Source of the DNA: Gordoniibacillus chartarius
GTDB lineage: Bacteria > Bacillota > Bacilli > Paenibacillales > NBRC-103111
DNA: 44,023 bases
Direction: 5' to 3'
NCBI RefSeq assembly: GCF_042432825.1
Contig: NZ_JBHLWN010000039.1
Coordinates: 1 to 44,023, forward strand
The notes under the pieces were generated by a model. It was given only the letters and a program-made list of their open reading frames with translations, was not told where the DNA came from and ran no database searches. How positions within the stretch are numbered: position 1 is the stretch's first letter; each line of letters opens with the position of its first letter. The translations under genes and the position numbers were made by a program. Positions 18,076 through 26,640 of this stretch are shown piece after piece.

Positions 18076-18293
18076 TGGCCGACTGGATTCCGTTTTCCGA
18101 TACGTCGGTAGTAGGATGTACTGCAAACGTACAGAAAATTCATCATTTCCCTTGGAACCAAATCATCGACATCGAATATGATAACTGGCTACCTCCCTTG
18201 CCCAGGGGAAATTTATTCTTGGTCGGTATAAAAACCGACCCTTTTAATTATCTCGTCCGGGACAAACGTACAAAAAAGTTTTGCCGGAACTAG
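18076..18293 (+). CDS. hypothetical protein
   Basis: A 72-residue frame beginning MADWIPFSDTSVVG and rich in aromatic residues (FPWNQIIDIEYDNWLPPLPR). A purine-rich site (GGTGGAGGGAAG, about 18043) lies too far upstream to fix the start, and the frame is open further back to 18006. I recognise no family. It could be a fragment. Confidence 0.35.
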
Positions 18294-18378
18294 GTAAATG
18301 CCGTTTTCGCATTGGGTTTGAAACCATAAGCTGTCGTTGTAAGTCAATCGTCTAAATTCCAAGGAGGAATAATTCCGG

Positions 18379-18585
18379 ATGCACACATTTACTAAACATG
18401 CAATGCCGCTCTATACCCAAGACCATATTACTTATTGCAAACAAATGTATGAGTGGCACATGAAAATGATCCAATATCACGATCAAGTAAGGGCGTATCA
18501 TATGGAACGGGCTAAACATTTTCAAAAGCTTATGGAGGAAAGAAATAAAACGACCGAAAAATCCAAAGAAAACGACGCTGCATGA
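18379..18585 (+). CDS. small His/Met-rich hypothetical protein
   Basis: 68 residues, helical and rich in His, Tyr, Met and Lys (YEWHMKMIQYHDQVRAYHME). A strong Shine-Dalgarno (AAGGAGGAA, 18360-18368) precedes ATG 18379. It lies 12 bp before the next small gene, so the two form a pair. Family not recognised; neighbouring spore genes suggest, but do not show, a sporulation role. Confidence 0.65.
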   Translation: MHTFTKHAMPLYTQDHITYCKQMYEWHMKMIQYHDQVRAYHMERAKHFQKLMEERNKTTEKSKENDAA

Positions 18586-18597
18586 AAGTGAGCTGAC

Positions 18598-18852
18598 ATG
18601 GAGCGATATATGGATATGGAAGGATTCAGGAGAAAGCTCTGGGACAAATATTTAACGACCAGCACCGTTCAAAGAGTAAATATCAGTTTCGATGACTTTT
18701 GGTATGATTTTTTGGTGCGCCACTTTGCTTCCGAATCGGCCACAGAAAGGATTTTCGATGAAGTCTGCAAAGACTTGGAGGAAGGGAGGCTGCTAGCTTT
18801 ATTTATTCTTCATAGCCCGATTTCCCCTCCGTATGTATGGATTACACCCTAA
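18598..18852 (+). CDS. small hypothetical protein
   Basis: 84 residues with an acidic helical body (FDDFWYDFLVRHFASESATE) and a C-terminal SPISPPYVWITP tail. GTGAGCTGAC just upstream gives a weak ribosome binding site; proximity to the preceding gene suggests coupled translation. It is followed by a terminator. Not recognised. Confidence 0.55.
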   Translation: MERYMDMEGFRRKLWDKYLTTSTVQRVNISFDDFWYDFLVRHFASESATERIFDEVCKDLEEGRLLALFILHSPISPPYVWITP

Positions 18853-18870
18853 CCAACTAAAGATGTGCGC

Positions 18871-18899
18871 AATTCGCCCCCAACAAAAACGAATTTTTT
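18871..18899 (+). terminator. terminator of the small-gene pair
   Basis: AATTCG (18871-18876) pairs with CGAATT (18890-18895) followed by a T run. An outer GCGCA/TGCGC pairing (18867-18871 with 18903-18907) lengthens the stem. Confidence 0.55.
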
Positions 18900-19074
18900 A
18901 CATGCGCTCAAAAGTTGTGACAAAAACATTAAAGTCAAAACTCAGCCAAAGGCCCAAACAAAAAGCAGCCTTCAATCGTGAACTGTGACCTACAAGATGG
19001 ACACTTTGAAAAAAGTGACCTCTTGTGGGTCATTTGTGTTTTAATCAAGGTATAAGGCGAGGAGCGATACGAAA

Positions 19075-19506
19075 ATGGGGAAGTTGAAACGGGTGCTCTT
19101 TACAGAGGAGCAGATGAAGAAGCTGGAGCAGAATCCAAACGTACACCACGTGAGCGAGGCGGCCATCACATACACACCTGCATTTAGGCTGGAGGCGCTA
19201 AAAGCTTACAAACAGGGGCAGGCACCTTCGGAAATCTTTATTCGTGCCGGCTTCGACCTGGACGTTATTGGCCATAGGAAGCCCAAGGACAGCATGAAGC
19301 GGTGGCGTGAAACCTTCGAGCTGTACGGTGAGGAAGGATTGGCTACAGAGCGGCGTGGCAAGGGCAGCACGGGGCGCAGGCCAGCCGGTCAATTGTCAGC
19401 AGAAGAGGAATTGAAACGGGCAAAGGCCAAGATCAAGTTGCTGGAAGCGCAGGTAGACCTGCTAAAAAAGGTCGAAGCGCTCGAGCGGCAGAAAAAGAAA
19501 CGCTAA
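19075..19506 (+). CDS. IS3-family transposase OrfA (HTH subunit)
   Basis: 143 residues. The N-terminal helix-turn-helix includes YTPAFRLEALKAYKQGQAPS and a second HTH ending MKRWRETFELYGEEGLATER. The C-terminus is a coiled coil (EEELKRAKAKIKLLEAQVDL) as usual for IS150-type OrfA. It ends in an A-rich stretch (CAGAAAAAGAAACGC, about 19490-19504) where OrfB continues in the -1 frame, the standard IS3 arrangement for programmed frameshifting. OrfA itself looks intact. Confidence 0.88.
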   Translation: MGKLKRVLFTEEQMKKLEQNPNVHHVSEAAITYTPAFRLEALKAYKQGQAPSEIFIRAGFDLDVIGHRKPKDSMKRWRETFELYGEEGLATERRGKGSTGRRPAGQLSAEEELKRAKAKIKLLEAQVDLLKKVEALERQKKKR

Positions 19507-20406
19507 CGTCCTCCGAGCGCTATGAGACCATTAACCGCACCATTCGGGCGTATGGCCTGAAACGAATGACACGCTATCTATGCGAGCTTCTGGAAGTAAG
19601 TCCAAGTGGCTACTACAGGTGGATCGGGGCCGAAGAGCAGCGTCAGCTTCCTACAGCCGCCGACGAACGGGACATCCTTATCATCAAACAACACTTTGAC
19701 GCACTTCGCGGCAAGGCAGGCGCGCTCGTCATAAAGATGCGTTTGGAACAGCTAAGTGGTGTAGTCATGAATCATAAGAAAATTCGCCGCCTTATGCGCA
19801 AGGCCGGCCTGGTGGCAGCCATCCGTCAGGCGAACCCCTACCGCAAGATGGCGAAGGCAACTCAAGAGCATATGACGTGTCCGAATCTGCTGGGACGTAT
19901 ATTTAACCAAGGCGAACCAGAGAAAGTGTTTCTCACTGACATCACTTTTTTGCGCTATGGAAGCGGACACTGGGCATACCTTTCCTGTGTAAAAGACGGG
20001 GCGACCAGGCAGATCCTTGCCGATTGCGTGGCAGCAACACTCGAGCTTCGGATTGTCGAGCGGACACTACAGCGTCTTTTAGAGCAATTGGATGGAAACA
20101 TTCATCCGGAAGCAATCCTTCACTCCGACCAAGGGATGCATTACACGCACCCCAAGACCCGTCTTCTCATCGCTGAGGCAGGATTTAGCAGTCGATGTCG
20201 CGCAAAGGCAATTGCTGGGACAATGCCCCCATGGAATCCTTCTTCGGTCACCTGAAGACGATGTGGATTTTAGCGATTGCCAAACCATTGACGAAGTGAG
20301 AGTGCGAGTGAAGGAGTACATAAGCTACTACAACTCAGAACGATACCAGTGGACATTAAAAAAGACGACCCCCGATGAATTCAGAGGCCATCTACTTGTT
20401 AGCTAA
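19491..20406 (+). pseudogene. IS3-family transposase OrfB, two frameshifts
   Basis: A DDE integrase-type transposase. The first Asp lies in FLTDITFLRYG and the second in ILHSDQGMHYTHP. The catalytic Glu (NAPMESFFGHLK) is reached only after a one-base deletion near 20190. A second one-base deletion near 20255 (LK to DDVDFSDCQTIDEV) again breaks the frame, before the C-terminal ISYYNSERYQW. The intact protein would end at 20406. Both lesions make the enzyme non-functional. Confidence 0.88.
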
Positions 20407-20494
20407 GCTCGAGGCGGTTTATTTCAAACTGTCCACAAACCGGGTCACAGTTCATCGGGAGAGGCTGCCATATTTAATCATGAAAAACAAGATA

Positions 20495-20833
20495 CTAACG
20501 CTTTGTGCTACTTTTATTTTCCAACATGTAGATGGCTGATGTAATTAATATTAAAAAAGAGCCAGGAAGCAAAAATAATCCAACTGACATCATACCCAGT
20601 ATTGAAAATACTGTTAACGCTGCTCCGCAGAATAAGGTGCTCTTCCAATTAGCATTTATAATGAAATAAGCGGACAAAAGAAAAATAAGCAATGACAAGA
20701 TGCCATAAGAAATAATTAGAACTGCGTTGGAATCATCATTATTGTAAGTAAGTGAAGATATGCCAATATAGAGCAAATACAAAGCACCAATAAATCCTAG
20801 GACAACGCCAGCGAGGCCTACTTTTCTACTCAC
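20495..20833 (-). CDS. small four-TM membrane protein
   Basis: 112 residues with four hydrophobic segments (VGLAGVVLGFIGALYLLYIG, VLIISYGILSLLIFLLSAYF, LFCGAALTVFSILG and GSFLILITSAIYML). The start is GTG 20833 with GAGAGGTGA upstream. It resembles short DUF4064-like membrane proteins in size and layout, but I cannot assign it. It lies upstream-adjacent to the disrupted secreted-protein gene on the same strand. Confidence 0.6.
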   Translation of the reverse strand: MSRKVGLAGVVLGFIGALYLLYIGISSLTYNNDDSNAVLIISYGILSLLIFLLSAYFIINANWKSTLFCGAALTVFSILGMMSVGLFLLPGSFLILITSAIYMLENKSSTKR

Positions 20834-21275
20834 GGCTGTTCACCTCTCGTAAAAATAAATAAAGGTAAGGCTCTAACCTTACCTTTATTATATAAAATTT
20901 CTTATGGATTATTAATCGGTGGATTCGTACCTGAAGTTATTACTCTAGAGTGTAGAATTAAAAAGTCCTCGCCTGATGCATTTGCAGACCACGAATAAGC
21001 CCAAGTGCCTAAATTATTCGCCAGAATAGATGCCGAATGATTGACATATGTTCTCTTGGTTTTGTCGTTCCAGTTATCATTATAATATGCAGAACTATAA
21101 TCTACTGTTAGTGAACCGAATCCAGAAGTTGCAGAACCAGCAGTGCAAGAAGTTTTATACCATGTAGTAATACCATCGTAAGGAGTGCAATCTGCTGCTT
21201 TGGATACGACCGAAGGTGTACAATGAACCCATAGGGTGAGACACAAGGAGGCGATAAATAAGTTATACTGAAGCT

Positions 21276-21566
21276 ATGGAGAAACGGAACCGATATACCG
21301 CAGAGTTTAAGACGAAGGTTGTTTTGGAAGTGCTGAGAGAAGAGCAGACAGTGAATGAGATCGCAGGGAAGTATGAACTCAGCCCGGTCATGTTGAGCCG
21401 GTGGAAGGCAGAGTTTTTGGAGCGAGCCTCCATGGTGTTCGGGCGGGAAACAAAGGAAGCGGAGAAGGTCAAAAGGAACTACGAAGACAAACAAGAACAA
21501 CTGGAGAAACTGGTCGGCCAACTGACGCTAGAAGTCAATTGGCTCAAAAAAAAATCTGGTCTCTAA
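21276..21566 (+). CDS. IS3-family transposase OrfA
   Basis: 96 residues. HTH: RYTAEFKTKVVLEVLREEQT then VNEIAGKYELSPVMLSRWKA. A C-terminal coiled coil ends WLKKKSGL at a nine-A run (21546-21554). In most IS3 elements OrfB lies in the -1 frame relative to OrfA; here it lies +1, suggesting one A has been lost or gained in the run. AAGGAGGCG lies about 30 bp upstream of the start, so translation may begin slightly differently. Confidence 0.85.
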   Translation: MEKRNRYTAEFKTKVVLEVLREEQTVNEIAGKYELSPVMLSRWKAEFLERASMVFGRETKEAEKVKRNYEDKQEQLEKLVGQLTLEVNWLKKKSGL

Positions 21567-21591
21567 GACAGCGACAAGAGATCGGCAAGCC

Positions 21592-22407
21592 ATGGTGGAA
21601 CGGGATAACCGGGAGATCAGCATCAAGCGCCAGGCAGAGCTCTTGGGGATCCATCGTACGAGTGTGTACCGGCAGCGGGAGCCACGGCAGGAAACGCAGG
21701 AGAATGTTCAACTGATGCACGAGATTGACAAGTTGTACACGAAGCATCCGTATTTCGGCTATCGGCGGATGGCAAGCAAATTGCGAGAACAGGGATGGGC
21801 CGTGAATCGCAAACGCATCCAGCGGCTGATGCGCCTAATGGGAATTGAAGTGATCTACCCGGGGCCGAACATAAGCAAACGGTATCATGCCCAGTATATT
21901 CGGCCCTACCTGCTACGCGGCTTGGCCATTGATCGTTCGAACCAGGTCTGGGGAATTGATATTACGTATTTGCGGATGGGCAAAGGCTTTATGTATCTCT
22001 TCGTGATTATCGACTGGTACAGCCGCAAAATCATCGATTACGAGCTCTCCAGCACACTGGAGAAGGCCTTTGTCTTGAAATGCTTGGAACGGGCGCTGGG
22101 GCGCTGTCAGCCGGAGATCATGAACAGCGATCAAGGCAGCCATTTTACGAATCCGGATTACCTGGATTTGTTGGCGGAGCATCAAGTAAAAGTGTCTATG
22201 GATGGCAAGGGCCGTGCGCGGGACAACAGCCGTACGGAACGCTTCTTTCGTTCGCTCAAATATGAAGAAATCTATCTGAATGAGTACGAAAATCCTCGAG
22301 CGCTTCGTAGAGCGATTACAGCCTATCTACGCTTTTACCATACCCAGCGTCCACATCAGTCGTTGGGTTATGCCAAGCCGGATGAAGTGTATGCGCGGAC
22401 CGCTTAA
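21592..22407 (+). CDS. IS3-family transposase OrfB (DDE integrase)
   Basis: 271 residues, near the usual length. The HTH_21-like N-terminus (QAELLGIHRTSVYRQREPRQ) is followed by the integrase core with catalytic Asp in WGIDITYLRMGKG, Asp in MNSDQGSHFTNPDY and Glu in NSRTERFFRSLKYEEIYL. The C-terminal FYHTQRPHQSLGYAKPDEVY is typical. The open frame extends upstream through the A9 run, where an OrfAB fusion would be made. The catalytic core looks intact. Confidence 0.9.
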   Translation: MVERDNREISIKRQAELLGIHRTSVYRQREPRQETQENVQLMHEIDKLYTKHPYFGYRRMASKLREQGWAVNRKRIQRLMRLMGIEVIYPGPNISKRYHAQYIRPYLLRGLAIDRSNQVWGIDITYLRMGKGFMYLFVIIDWYSRKIIDYELSSTLEKAFVLKCLERALGRCQPEIMNSDQGSHFTNPDYLDLLAEHQVKVSMDGKGRARDNSRTERFFRSLKYEEIYLNEYENPRALRRAITAYLRFYHTQRPHQSLGYAKPDEVYARTA

Positions 22408-23067
22408 TGGCGTCCGCTCCCCACTACAAATGAAGGAGGACATAACTTATTTTTTTCGGAATTGTGTCTTGACAATGGGGGGCATTACAGTGTACCTCCT
22501 AATGTACCGTCATCTTTCCAAGTCAAATTAAATTTGGAATCTGCTACATTAATGAACACTGGGTCTTCAGTAATAACTCTAACCTGAGCATTATATTGAG
22601 CCAATATCCCCAATGGAGTTAATACGTTTTGAGGCTTATCTGAGGGGACTGGAATAATTGTTGTGGTATAAGTAAGATTATTTGGATTAATGTCTATTGA
22701 ATACGCGTTCGAGGGATCGCCAGTTCTATGAACGCCACTTCCATGTATTTCAATATGATCATTTGTTTTAACAATCCATACTCGATCAAGAATAACTTCA
22801 CTATCAGAAGTAGGTGATAGATCGAATGTTCCGTTAGCCTGATCACTTACGAGGGCGGTAGATGATGCCGATGCAGAGAAAGGGGTCACAAATGCAGCGA
22901 ATAACGTAGCTACCATAACTAGACGAAATAGTTTCATTTGAGCACTCTCCCTTTTATCCTTGATAGGTGATGAGCACTTTTCTTCCTGTTAAAAATTACT
23001 GAAAACGACACTCCCGTACAACTAACCCAAGTTCAAGATCACAATTCCCGAGGTTTTAACATTATCC

Positions 23068-24974
23068 TGTTACTGCTAACGCATAATGTCCGCCAATTGA
23101 CGGCGTAAGTTGTCCTGCTGGTGACGGTCATTCTGTCCGACCTAGATCAGAGAAAAGGGAGAATCACGATAATTCTCCCTGGATAACGCGCTTGATCATG
23201 TGATCGTCGATAATCCGATGTTTGTTCTGAGATCCATAGATGAGAGCGTGCGTACATACCTTGTTGATGAGCCGGGCAGCGCCGCTGGAGAAGCGATAAA
23301 TGTCGTCGATCGCTCCGTCGGTGAAAATGTCATGATCGGCCCCGGCAAACGCAAGGTGGCGACGCATGTACTCGCCAGTCTGGGCACGATCATAATGCGG
23401 CAACTTGCACTGCAGATCGATACGTTGCCGAATCGCCGCATACGCCTGAAGGTTCAGCCTATCCCATAGTTCGCTCTGCCCGACAAGAATGAGCGCCATG
23501 GGACTCTGCGCATCCATCTTGAAGTTAAGCAGAAACCGCACTTCCTCAAGCATCTCCCGGTCCAGCAGATGCGCCTCGTCCACGACGACGACCGGCTGAA
23601 GGCGGTGAATCCCGCGCATGAGTTCGATCTCGCGATGCAGCTGCCGCTTGGCGTCGCCGCGGTAGAACTTCGACTCACAGCCGAGCTGCTCGAGCAGCCC
23701 CTTGTAGAAGTGCCTCGGCGTGAGCTTGGAATCCGACAGATACAGCACTTTGAACTTCGCCGGATATTTGTCTACCCGTCCGTAGAGTACACGAGCGGCA
23801 TCAAACGGGGGCATGGCAGGGAGAAGGAAAGAGCGTTCCTGTTCCAGTCGTTCGATCGCCGTCTGGCCGCTCAACTCGGTTTGCGGTTTTTGGTTGCGCC
23901 GTGTACATACCTGCTGCAGATATTGGTTCGCTTCCTCTAACGAGTCGAACTCGTCCCGAAAGGCGAATGCTTTTCGGCGTACGACCTCCACGCTGCGCTC
24001 CACATGACCTTTTTCATTGCCGCTGTGGATATTGCAAAAACGGTGCTGAAACCCATAATAAAGCGACAACTGCAGAAGACCTTGCGTCGGCTCCTTTCCC
24101 GTTCCAACGAACCGTTTGACCGCCACTTTCATGTTGTCATACACCATCGTTCGATGTACGCCGCCAATATGCTGAAAAAACAAGGCATGTGCTTCCTGAA
24201 AGCATTCTGTCGTTTGTTTGGTAAACAAATACGCAAAACGGTAGTTCCCATAAGCGGATGTGAAAACCGCCATTTGAAAAGTTTGTAGTCTACCATTGAT
24301 TTTAAGTTTCACTTCACCCCAATCGAATTCACAGATTTCCCCAGGTTCATACAGTGCCTTGATGAATGCTTCCTTGGGTTTGCGTTCCAAACCACGGATT
24401 GTTCGGAGAACCGTACTGTAGCTAATATCTACGCCTTCGGCTTCCAGTGCTTCGAAGATGTCCATTGCCTTCTTTTGTTGTTTGCGTTGCCCTTGGTTTC
24501 GCTTGATTTCATTCTCATTCAAATGCGCTTGGATTTTTTTTGCTATTTCATCGGTCAGTTTCCGTTTCGGTCGGATTCCTACATTGTACTTGGGAGCGGT
24601 GGTCAGGGCATCAATTAATGCTTGAATATCTACTGAGTCGTTCCCCTCCGCCAACAACTGCCGTCTCCTTTCCTCATATTGGTGGATGTATTTTCCAACC
24701 GTTTCTCGATGAATCCCGGTCAATCTAGCAATTTCCCGGCGTGACCTTCCTTCATGGATGTGCATCATCAAAATCTTCTGCATAATATTCATCGTAATCA
24801 TTCTCTCCCGGCACCCACTTGTCGATTTATTCTCCAAGTAGGTTTATCGGTTGTGGCCGGTTTTTCAATGATTACGGTGGCCTGTTTTTAAGTTATCATA
24901 GACAGTCATTATATTCAGCAACTCCCGGACAGGCAATCCCGCCAGCAATCGGACGTTATGTTTCAGCGGAAACA
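23068..24974 (-). mobile_element. composite transposon relic: TniB/ExeA-ATPase element carrying an IS21-family remnant
   Basis: Imperfect 25-bp terminal inverted repeats (23068-23092 and 24950-24974, 19 of 25 identical, both starting TGTT and ending GTCCG) are flanked by a perfect 7-bp target duplication ATTATCC (23061-23067, 24975-24981). Sub-terminal TGTCC motifs recur at both ends. Inside, an IS21 left end is visible: TGACTGTC ending at 24908 and two copies of a GTGGCC-GTTTTT repeat (24853, 24877). The right end of IS21, the transposase of the outer element and the ATPase N-terminus are missing. Confidence 0.75.
23164..24837 (-). CDS. chimeric IstA transposase fused to C-terminal half of a TniB/ExeA-like AAA ATPase
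   Basis: 557 residues. Residues about 15-350 are an IS21-family IstA: HTH (REIARLTGIHRETVGKYIHQ) and DDE residues Asp172 (CEFDWGEV), Asp234 (MVYDNMKVAV) and Glu280 (EKGHVERSVEV). From about residue 363 (KVLYLSDSKLTPRHFYKGLL) the sequence becomes a GspA/ExeA/TniB-like ATPase with Walker B VVVVDEAHLL (Asp420, Glu421), sensor region LILVGQSELW and C-terminal ARLINKVCTHALIYG. Walker A, which lies in the missing N-terminal third, is absent. The IstA C-terminal domain is also lost. The junction is near 23750-23790 and keeps frame. The ATPase part is visibly more G+C-rich. The protein is probably a deletion by-product; activity is doubtful. Confidence 0.85.
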   Translation of the reverse strand: MENKSTSGCRERMITMNIMQKILMMHIHEGRSRREIARLTGIHRETVGKYIHQYEERRRQLLAEGNDSVDIQALIDALTTAPKYNVGIRPKRKLTDEIAKKIQAHLNENEIKRNQGQRKQQKKAMDIFEALEAEGVDISYSTVLRTIRGLERKPKEAFIKALYEPGEICEFDWGEVKLKINGRLQTFQMAVFTSAYGNYRFAYLFTKQTTECFQEAHALFFQHIGGVHRTMVYDNMKVAVKRFVGTGKEPTQGLLQLSLYYGFQHRFCNIHSGNEKGHVERSVEVVRRKAFAFRDEFDSLEEANQYLQQVCTRRNQKPQTELSGQTAIERLEQERSFLLPAMPPFDAARVLYGRVDKYPAKFKVLYLSDSKLTPRHFYKGLLEQLGCESKFYRGDAKRQLHREIELMRGIHRLQPVVVVDEAHLLDREMLEEVRFLLNFKMDAQSPMALILVGQSELWDRLNLQAYAAIRQRIDLQCKLPHYDRAQTGEYMRRHLAFAGADHDIFTDGAIDDIYRFSSGAARLINKVCTHALIYGSQNKHRIIDDHMIKRVIQGELS

Positions 24975-24981
24975 ATTATCC

Positions 24982-25459
24982 TTCCATAGAAACCCTCCCT
25001 CAGTTAATATTTCTTTTCAATATTATAGACACTTTTAGATGCCAATTCGTTTCAAATAGAACAGAAAAATTAAATTTACCTGACGATATAGCTTCAAACT
25101 CTAAATAGGGATAGCTAGACGAGACGATTATGCATCTTGAAAAACATGGTGTACCTCTGCAAAGGAAAAAGAAAGCATCAAAATCGAAAAGTTTGTTTGG
25201 TTTGAAGAACCTGAAGAATGACTGGTCGAGCTTCTGGAGAACTAACGAGTTGTCATTCATTTGCCACTGAATACGCAGAGAACGATAGCGTAATAATACT
25301 TCGGCAGTCAAAGACTTTTCCAAATCCCTGTTCGCCGCTACGTCTTTTATGGGTCAGTCTAAGACATATCTTACGGAAGTTGCCGATTATTCTTTTCAAA
25401 AAACCGTGTAGGATTAACAAATTCAGCCTATTACTTTATTTCCCCAGGAAGTGTCAATA
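24982..25459. other. intergenic DNA between two transposable elements
   Basis: No supported gene. A 107-codon minus-strand frame (25000-25323) has no ribosome binding site and an odd Phe-rich composition. The DNA directly right of the target duplication is the continuation of the sequence left of 23061. Confidence 0.4.
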
Positions 25460-26634
25460 AGTTTGTGTAATTAAAGTAGGGACATCCCAATTACTGAGTG
25501 CGAGATGGTTATTGAAACTGCAGAGATAGGGTCCAAGGAGAATGTAGCCCAAGCGAAGGCGCGGGAGGCCGTTCTTTTAGTCTTGAACTTAGGCTCCCTC
25601 CGAGTAACGTTCCTCGTACATTTCAGCAAGTTTCATTTGCGTATAGGGATCACCGAAGCCTCGTATCGTCTTATTCATCCATTTCTCGTTGTACGCCTGA
25701 GCTTCGAGATAAATGATTTTCTCCGCTGCATCCACGCTGGTGATGCTGTTCATAGGGCGGAGACGTTTTCGGAACTCTTTATTCAGCCGCTCAATGGGAT
25801 TGGAGGTATAAATGGCATCTTTAATGAGCGGCGGGTACTTGAAAAAGGTCAGAAGGGTAGGAAGTTGTTCCTCCCAAGATTTGATCTCTTTCGGGTATTT
25901 CTTTTCCCATTTTCCTTTTACGGTATGAAACGCCGTTATGGCCTGATCATGATCCGGAGCGTTATAAATGGTCTTCAGGTCATCCAGAAATTCCGTTTTA
26001 TCTTGTACACGGATTTTGGGGAATGTACCGTGAACCTTGTGGACGATACAATGCTGGACATCCGCCTGGGGATAGACTTCACGGAAGGCATCCTCCAAAC
26101 CCGGAAGTCCGTCAAACACGCCGAGCAGCACTTCTTTGGCCCCTCGGCGGTATAGGTCCTTGAGAACGTCTCTCCAGCCATTGGAGCTCTCTTGACCCCC
26201 CACATAGAAACCAAGAATTTGCCGGTTCCCGCGTTCATTAATGCCCATGACCAAATAGATCGCTTCACTATCGACGGTATTTCGTCTTAGTTTCACGAAC
26301 ATCCCGTCCAAGTAGATGACCGAATATCGGGTTTCGAGCGGCCGATTTCGCCAGGATTCAACGTCCTCCAGTACGGTGCTGGTAATGTTGCTAATGGTCG
26401 TCGGAGAGTATTGCGAACCAAACATGCCCTCGATGAATTTCGCCACCTCCCGCGTGCTCATGCCGCCCTTGTACATGTGAATGACGGCTTCCTCTAACCA
26501 ACCGTCTAGTTCTGAAAGAGTAGATTGTTGTATAGTTGCCATGAGTAGGGTTCCTTTCTTGGTGACTTCAGCAATCCCGAGAATACCCTACTTTTTTGTT
26601 GTCAAGTAAGACTCCAAATCTTACTACACAAACT
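25460..26634 (-). mobile_element. IS256-family insertion sequence, internally shortened
   Basis: Ends carry a 10-bp inverted repeat AGTTTGTGTA (25460-25469) and TACACAAACT (26625-26634), with weaker matches further in. No target duplication is visible, so one end may have been rearranged. It encodes one minus-strand transposase lacking part of its N-terminus. The length, about 1.18 kb, is short for the family. Confidence 0.7.
25589..26542 (-). CDS. IS256-family (MULE-type) transposase, N-terminally short
   Basis: 317 residues; usual members have about 390-400. Catalytic residues are visible: Asp in IYLDGMFVKLRRN, Asp in LLGVFDGLPGLEDAF and Glu in YTSNPIERLNKEFRKRLR; the QHCIVHKVHG signature is also present. 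The protein begins just before the helix YKGGMSTREVAKFIEGMFG, which in full-length members is preceded by about 70-90 residues, so the N-terminal DNA-binding part appears deleted. The start context is weak. Probably inactive. Confidence 0.85.
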   Translation of the reverse strand: MATIQQSTLSELDGWLEEAVIHMYKGGMSTREVAKFIEGMFGSQYSPTTISNITSTVLEDVESWRNRPLETRYSVIYLDGMFVKLRRNTVDSEAIYLVMGINERGNRQILGFYVGGQESSNGWRDVLKDLYRRGAKEVLLGVFDGLPGLEDAFREVYPQADVQHCIVHKVHGTFPKIRVQDKTEFLDDLKTIYNAPDHDQAITAFHTVKGKWEKKYPKEIKSWEEQLPTLLTFFKYPPLIKDAIYTSNPIERLNKEFRKRLRPMNSITSVDAAEKIIYLEAQAYNEKWMNKTIRGFGDPYTQMKLAEMYEERYSEGA

Positions 26635-26640
26635 ATTTTA

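Larger units (their letters stand above)
18979..20454 (+). mobile_element. IS3-family insertion sequence (IS150-like), inactivated
   Basis: The 12-bp terminal inverted repeats are perfect: TGAACTGTGACC at 18979-18990 and its complement at 20443-20454. They begin TG/CA as in the IS3 family and are flanked by a 3-bp direct repeat TCG (18976-18978 and 20455-20457). It encodes OrfA and a frameshifted OrfB. Total length is 1476 bp. Confidence 0.88.
21219..22489 (+). mobile_element. IS3-family insertion sequence inside a secreted-protein gene
   Basis: About 1.27 kb. The ends share an imperfect inverted repeat (TACAATG...CCC on the left, TGTAATG...CCC on the right, plus AGACACAA further in). The flanking 3-bp repeat GTG (21216-21218, 22490-22492) gives an in-frame empty site. 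Because GTGTAC occurs on both sides, the exact ends may shift by a few bases. Confidence 0.82.
20902..22937 (-). pseudogene. secreted protein gene split by an IS3 element
   Basis: The minus-strand 5' part (22937 to about 22490) encodes a signal peptide (MKLFRLVMVATLFAAFVTPF ending SASA) and about 125 mature residues. The 3' part (about 21218 to 20902) encodes ADCTPYDGITTWYKTSCTAG to SGTNPPINNP. Removing 21219-22489 plus one copy of the flanking GTG rejoins the two parts in frame (TLGGT then PSVVSKAADC) to give about 253 residues. The mature protein is Ser/Thr/Asn-rich with one Cys pair in the C-terminal part. No family recognised. As it stands, neither half makes the full protein. Confidence 0.85.

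Noticed and set aside
17911..18126. 71-codon minus-strand ORF before the DUF3231 gene
   Set aside because: The protein looks random and no ribosome binding site is present.
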